Source of the DNA: an uncultured Chromatiaceae bacterium
GTDB taxonomy: Bacteria > Pseudomonadota > Gammaproteobacteria > Enterobacterales > Alteromonadaceae
Reading direction: 5' to 3'
DNA length: 9,564 bases
Assembly (NCBI GenBank): GCA_946481195.1
Contig: CAMLNG010000110.1
Location: 1-9,564 of the forward strand
Part shown: piece after piece, positions 6,652 to 9,564 of the stretch
How positions within the stretch are numbered: the first letter of the stretch is position 1
Layout of the letters: every line of letters starts with the position of its first letter
The notes under the pieces: generated by a model
Seen by the model: the letters and a program-made list of their open reading frames with translations, nothing else
Told to the model about the DNA's origin: nothing
The model's database searches: none
Position numbers and translations under genes: made by a program

Positions 6652-7581
6652 TCAGCGCAGCTCCGCCGGAACGGCAAACACCACGTTTTCTTCCCGGCCC
6701 GGGTGTTCAATCACTTGCTTACCGCCCCAGGCGGTCAGCTGTTCTACGACCTGCTTCACCAGCACTTCAGGCGCTGAAGCACCGGCCGTGACACCAACAG
6801 CTGTCACGCCATTCAGCCAGTCCTGCTGAATATCTGCAGCAGTATCAATCAGATAAGCACAGCAGCCCATTTTTTCTGCCAGTTCACGCAGCCGGTTAGA
6901 ATTACTGGAGTTTTTCGCGCCAACTACCAGCAGTAACTGCACTTTGGCAGCCAGTTCGCGCACAGCGTCCTGCCGGTTTTGCGTGGCGTAACAGATGTCG
7001 TCTTTGCGCGGCCCTTCAATGTCAGGGAATTTACGCCGCAGCGCGTCAATAACATCTGCGGTATCGTCCACTGACAGCGTAGTCTGACTGGAGAAGCACA
7101 GCTCTGCCGGATTTTTCACCTGCAGCTTTTCTACATCTTCCACCGATTCAACCAGATAAATGCCACCTTCCGGATTGTCGTATTGGCCCATAGTGCCTTC
7201 GACTTCTGGATGACCGGCGTGGCCAATCAGAATACATTCGACGCCTTTGCGGCTGGCGCGGGTGACTTCCATATGAACTTTGGTCACCAGCGGGCAGGTT
7301 GCGTCAAACACTTTTAAGCCACGTTGCCGGGCATTTTCCCGCACCGCTTGTGACACGCCATGGGCTGAAAAAATCACGATATTGCCATCCGGCACTTCGT
7401 CCAGTTCATCAACAAAAACCGCACCGCTGCGGCGCAGGCCGTCGACAACAAATTTGTTGTGCACCACTTCATGGCGCACATAAATCGGCGGTTCATACAG
7501 TTCCAGCGCGCGGGAGACAATACTGATAGCCCGGTCGACCCCGGCACAAAAACCACGCGGATTGGCGAGAAAAATATCCAT
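6652..7581 (-). CDS. ispH: IspH, 4-hydroxy-3-methylbut-2-enyl diphosphate reductase
   Basis: A 309-residue cytoplasmic [4Fe-4S] enzyme catalysing the last step of the MEP isoprenoid pathway: HMBPP is reduced to isopentenyl and dimethylallyl diphosphate. The protein aligns without gaps to E. coli IspH over most of its length. The cluster cysteines are C12 ([17 protein letters not shown]), C96 ([15 protein letters not shown]) and C197 (DDICYAT). Substrate and catalytic residues H41, H74, H124, E126 ([14 protein letters not shown]) and T167 are all present, as is the [10 protein letters not shown] block. It starts 2 bases after the fkpB stop; GAGG lies about 13 bases upstream, somewhat far, so coupling with fkpB is likely. 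It ends with ELR-TGA immediately followed by the kinase GTG. Complete and normal. Confidence 0.99.
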   Translation of the reverse strand: MDIFLANPRGFCAGVDRAISIVSRALELYEPPIYVRHEVVHNKFVVDGLRRSGAVFVDELDEVPDGNIVIFSAHGVSQAVRENARQRGLKVFDATCPLVTKVHMEVTRASRKGVECILIGHAGHPEVEGTMGQYDNPEGGIYLVESVEDVEKLQVKNPAELCFSSQTTLSVDDTADVIDALRRKFPDIEGPRKDDICYATQNRQDAVRELAAKVQLLLVVGAKNSSNSNRLRELAEKMGCCAYLIDTAADIQQDWLNGVTAVGVTAGASAPEVLVKQVVEQLTAWGGKQVIEHPGREENVVFAVPAELR

Positions 7582-7583
7582 AA

Positions 7584-8012
7584 TTAGTTGATAACCTCAA
7601 CAATTTCGACGTTAAAGGTCAAAGTCTGCCCGGCCAGCGGATGATTAAAATCGATAGTGACAGATTCGCCCACCACTTCGCGCACCAGACCTGGTAACTC
7701 AGAACCGTCCGGCATGGCAAAACCAATGATCATGCCCACCTGTGCCGGCGCATCGAGCGAAAATTTACTGCGGTCAACATAATAAATATTGTCCGGGTTT
7801 GGCATGCCATAAGCATCCTCTGGCGCCAGCGTGAAAGTTTTTTTCTCACCAGGCTGCATACCACTCAGCTCTGCTTCAAAAGCCGGTGACAAAGAGCCAT
7901 CACCCATTTGTAATTTGGCTGGTTTGTTATGCACCCGGGTGCTTTCTGCGGCACTGCCGTCAGAGAGCTTGATATCAAAATGAAAAATGACTGTACTGCC
8001 TGCACCAATCAT
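7584..8012 (-). CDS. fkpB: FkpB/SlpA-type FKBP peptidyl-prolyl cis-trans isomerase
   Basis: A 142-residue cytoplasmic prolyl isomerase and chaperone of the SlpA subfamily. The FKBP core (about 1-66 and 120-142) is interrupted by an insert-in-flap chaperone domain (about 67-119). Diagnostic stretches are [22 protein letters not shown], the [11 protein letters not shown] turn and the C-terminal signature [11 protein letters not shown]. It matches E. coli FkpB closely and has normal length. The reading frame extends upstream to 8096, but that extra stretch lies inside lspA. I take the ATG at 8012, which shares one base with the lspA stop (TGATG) and has GAGGA 7 bases upstream. It lies between lspA and ispH, as in many gammaproteobacteria. 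The physiological substrate is unknown. Confidence 0.97.
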   Translation of the reverse strand: MIGAGSTVIFHFDIKLSDGSAAESTRVHNKPAKLQMGDGSLSPAFEAELSGMQPGEKKTFTLAPEDAYGMPNPDNIYYVDRSKFSLDAPAQVGMIIGFAMPDGSELPGLVREVVGESVTIDFNHPLAGQTLTFNVEIVEVIN

Positions 8013-8515
8013 CAGTTTGTCCTCGTTTGCGCGGGTTCTTCCTCGGACGAAAAACTGTCCCAAATCAGTAAACCTGCCCCAATCGTAATGGCACAATCGG
8101 CGATGTTAAACACCGGATAGTGCCACTGCTGGTAATACACATGAAGAAAATCAACCACATAGCCATAAAGGCTACGGTCGATTAAATTCCCGATAGCCCC
8201 GGCAATAATCAGCACCAGTGCCAGACTGAGTTTGAGTTGCGAACGATTAAGTCGGCTCAGCCAGACACTCAATACGCAAGTCACGACAATTGCGATCGCT
8301 GTAAACAACCAGCGCTGCCAGCCGCCAGCGTCGCCTAAAAACGAAAAGGCGGCGCCATAATTGCGCGCATAGGTGAAATTAAACACCGGCAGCAGCTGAA
8401 TCGACTCGCCGAGTGTGAAGTTCTGCACTACCCAGATTTTACTGAGCTGGTCGGCGACCAGCACCAGCAGCGCTATCCACCAGAAGCGCCAGCCTGTGTC
8501 GTTCAACAACCGCAT
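8012..8515 (-). CDS. lspA: LspA, lipoprotein signal peptidase II
   Basis: A 167-residue inner-membrane aspartyl protease that removes the signal peptide from diacylated prolipoproteins; it is the target of globomycin. Four membrane helices are visible. The conserved motifs are VADQLSKIWV near the N-terminus, ARNYGAAFSFLGD (50-62), GNLIDR (109-114) and the catalytic aspartates D122 (GYVVDF) and D140 (VFNIAD), spaced as in the E. coli enzyme (123/141). The frame is open up to 8572, but the extension is arginine-rich and overlaps ileS. The ATG at 8515 forms a TGATG junction with the ileS stop and gives the usual N-terminus and length. AGGA is about 11 bases upstream. Complete and intact. Confidence 0.98.
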   Translation of the reverse strand: MRLLNDTGWRFWWIALLVLVADQLSKIWVVQNFTLGESIQLLPVFNFTYARNYGAAFSFLGDAGGWQRWLFTAIAIVVTCVLSVWLSRLNRSQLKLSLALVLIIAGAIGNLIDRSLYGYVVDFLHVYYQQWHYPVFNIADCAITIGAGLLIWDSFSSEEEPAQTRTN

Positions 8516-9564
8516 CAGGCAAAAGTCCTGTGTTCGCCGGCGCCTTCGACGTTGTCGACACAGCGCAGGCAAATCAGCGGATGCGCAGGGTTGGCACCAA
8601 CGTCATGGCGGTGATGCCAGCAGCGGTCACACTTGGCAGCCGTTGACGTCACTACTTGCACCGCAAGGCCGGCAATACCGGTTGCAACCGCATCTGCAGG
8701 CGCTGCGGCAACTTTCACTGCAGCAGTCGAGGTCATCAGCACAAAACGCAGCTCATCGCCGAGCTGTTGCAATTGTGCACCCAATTCACCTTCGGCATAC
8801 AGCGTGACTTCCGCCTGTAACGACGCACCGATGTTGCCGTCTTTACGCGCCACTTCAATGACTTTATTCACTTCATCCCGCACCGCCAGCAACTGGCGCC
8901 AGAACGCGTCCGACACTTTGCCGGCTGGTACTTCATTAAGGCCTGTGTACCAGACGCCGGTGAAGACAAATGGCTCAGTGCGTGCAGGTAAAGCTTCCCA
9001 GATCTCCTGTGCGGTGAAGCTCATGATTGGCGCCATCCAGCGCACCATAGCTTCAATGATGTGGTAGAGCGCGGTCTGGCAAGAGCGGCGTGCCAGACCG
9101 TCGGTCTTCGCCGTGTACTGGCGGTCTTTAATCACGTCTAAATAGAAACTGCCCAGTTCCACAGTACAGAAGTTCATCAACTTCTGGCTGACCAGGTGGA
9201 ACTGATAATCGAGGTAATCCGCTTCGATTTCTTTTTGCAATTCAGCCGCGCGTTGCACCATCCACAGGTCCAGCTCAACCAACTCAGTCATCGGTACTAA
9301 ATCTGTCGCCGGATTAAAGCCGTTCAGGTTGGCCAGAATAAATCGTGCGGTGTTGCGGATGCGGCGGTATTTGTCGGCCGCGCGGTTTAAAATCTCGTCC
9401 GACACTGTCATTTCTGAGGTGTAGTCCGTCGTCGCCACCCACAGACGCAGAATGTCTGCGCCGAGTTTGTTCATCACATCCTGCGGCGATACCACGTTAC
9501 CGAGTGATTTCGACATCTTGCGGCCTTCACCATCGACGGTGAAACCGTGCGTCAGCACTTGTTT
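8515..9564 (-). CDS. ileS: Isoleucyl-tRNA synthetase, C-terminal part (start beyond the window)
   Basis: The last 349 residues of a class I aminoacyl-tRNA synthetase that charges tRNA-Ile in the cytoplasm; E. coli IleS has 938 residues, so over half lies past the right edge. The frame is open to the last base. The KMSKS signature is present at visible residues 16-20 ([20 protein letters not shown]). The anticodon-binding domain follows ([35 protein letters not shown]). The C-terminal zinc-binding domain has C312/C315 (CDRCWHH) and C332/C335 (CLRC). The end EHRTFA is followed by TGA, which overlaps the lspA ATG. A frame start at 9558 is only an internal GTG, not a gene start. No sign of damage. 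Confidence 0.99.
   Translation of the reverse strand, partial: KQVLTHGFTVDGEGRKMSKSLGNVVSPQDVMNKLGADILRLWVATTDYTSEMTVSDEILNRAADKYRRIRNTARFILANLNGFNPATDLVPMTELVELDLWMVQRAAELQKEIEADYLDYQFHLVSQKLMNFCTVELGSFYLDVIKDRQYTAKTDGLARRSCQTALYHIIEAMVRWMAPIMSFTAQEIWEALPARTEPFVFTGVWYTGLNEVPAGKVSDAFWRQLLAVRDEVNKVIEVARKDGNIGASLQAEVTLYAEGELGAQLQQLGDELRFVLMTSTAAVKVAAAPADAVATGIAGLAVQVVTSTAAKCDRCWHHRHDVGANPAHPLICLRCVDNVEGAGEHRTFA

Noticed and set aside
8012..8096. Upstream extension of the fkpB frame to 8096
   Set aside because: The extra 28 codons lie inside lspA and do not resemble FkpB N-termini. The ATG at 8012 has a good ribosome site and a TGATG junction.
8633..9067. A 144-codon plus-strand open frame opposite ileS
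   Set aside because: It is Ser/Thr/Ala-rich and antisense to a highly conserved part of isoleucyl-tRNA synthetase, with no independent coding evidence.

Overview
The whole window reads as one tightly packed, leftward (minus-strand) gene string from a gammaproteobacterium. The gene order ileS-lspA-fkpB-ispH followed by minor-pilin genes is the arrangement known from Pseudomonas and many Alteromonadales-like gammaproteobacteria. The moderate GC content and the protein sequences suggest a Rheinheimera/Alishewanella-type organism, but the genus is inference. No tRNA, rRNA, CRISPR array, IS element or phage signal was seen. Except for one 108-base gap (4740-4847), nearly every base is coding on the minus strand, so no gene-free stretch exceeds 300 bases.

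Right part (9564 to 6652): the C-terminal 349 residues of isoleucyl-tRNA synthetase (ileS), lipoprotein signal peptidase (lspA), an SlpA/FkpB-type peptidyl-prolyl isomerase (fkpB) and the iron-sulfur enzyme IspH. The genes overlap or abut: TGATG junctions join ileS to lspA and lspA to fkpB, and 2 bases separate fkpB from ispH.

Middle (6651 to 4848): a two-component system of the FimS(AlgZ)/AlgR type. It comprises a four-helix membrane histidine kinase of the His_kinase/LytS-like class, whose GTG start directly abuts the ispH stop, and an overlapping receiver-LytTR response regulator. In Pseudomonas aeruginosa this pair activates the minor-pilin operon but is encoded elsewhere in the chromosome. 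Here it sits between ispH and the pilin genes.

Left part (4739 to 1): a type IV pilus minor-pilin/tip operon, fimT/fimU-like, pilV, pilW, pilX, and the first 742 codons of pilY1, which runs off the left edge. Products of these genes prime pilus assembly and place the PilY1 adhesin/mechanosensor at the tip.

The most interesting feature is in the only real intergenic gap, between the response regulator and the first pilin gene. It holds two direct repeats, ACCGTATAT and ACCGTTGGT, separated by 12 bases (21-base period). This matches the published architecture of LytTR-domain binding sites and resembles the AlgR consensus. Together with the gene order, it suggests a self-contained local circuit in which the regulator encoded upstream controls the pilus-tip genes immediately downstream.
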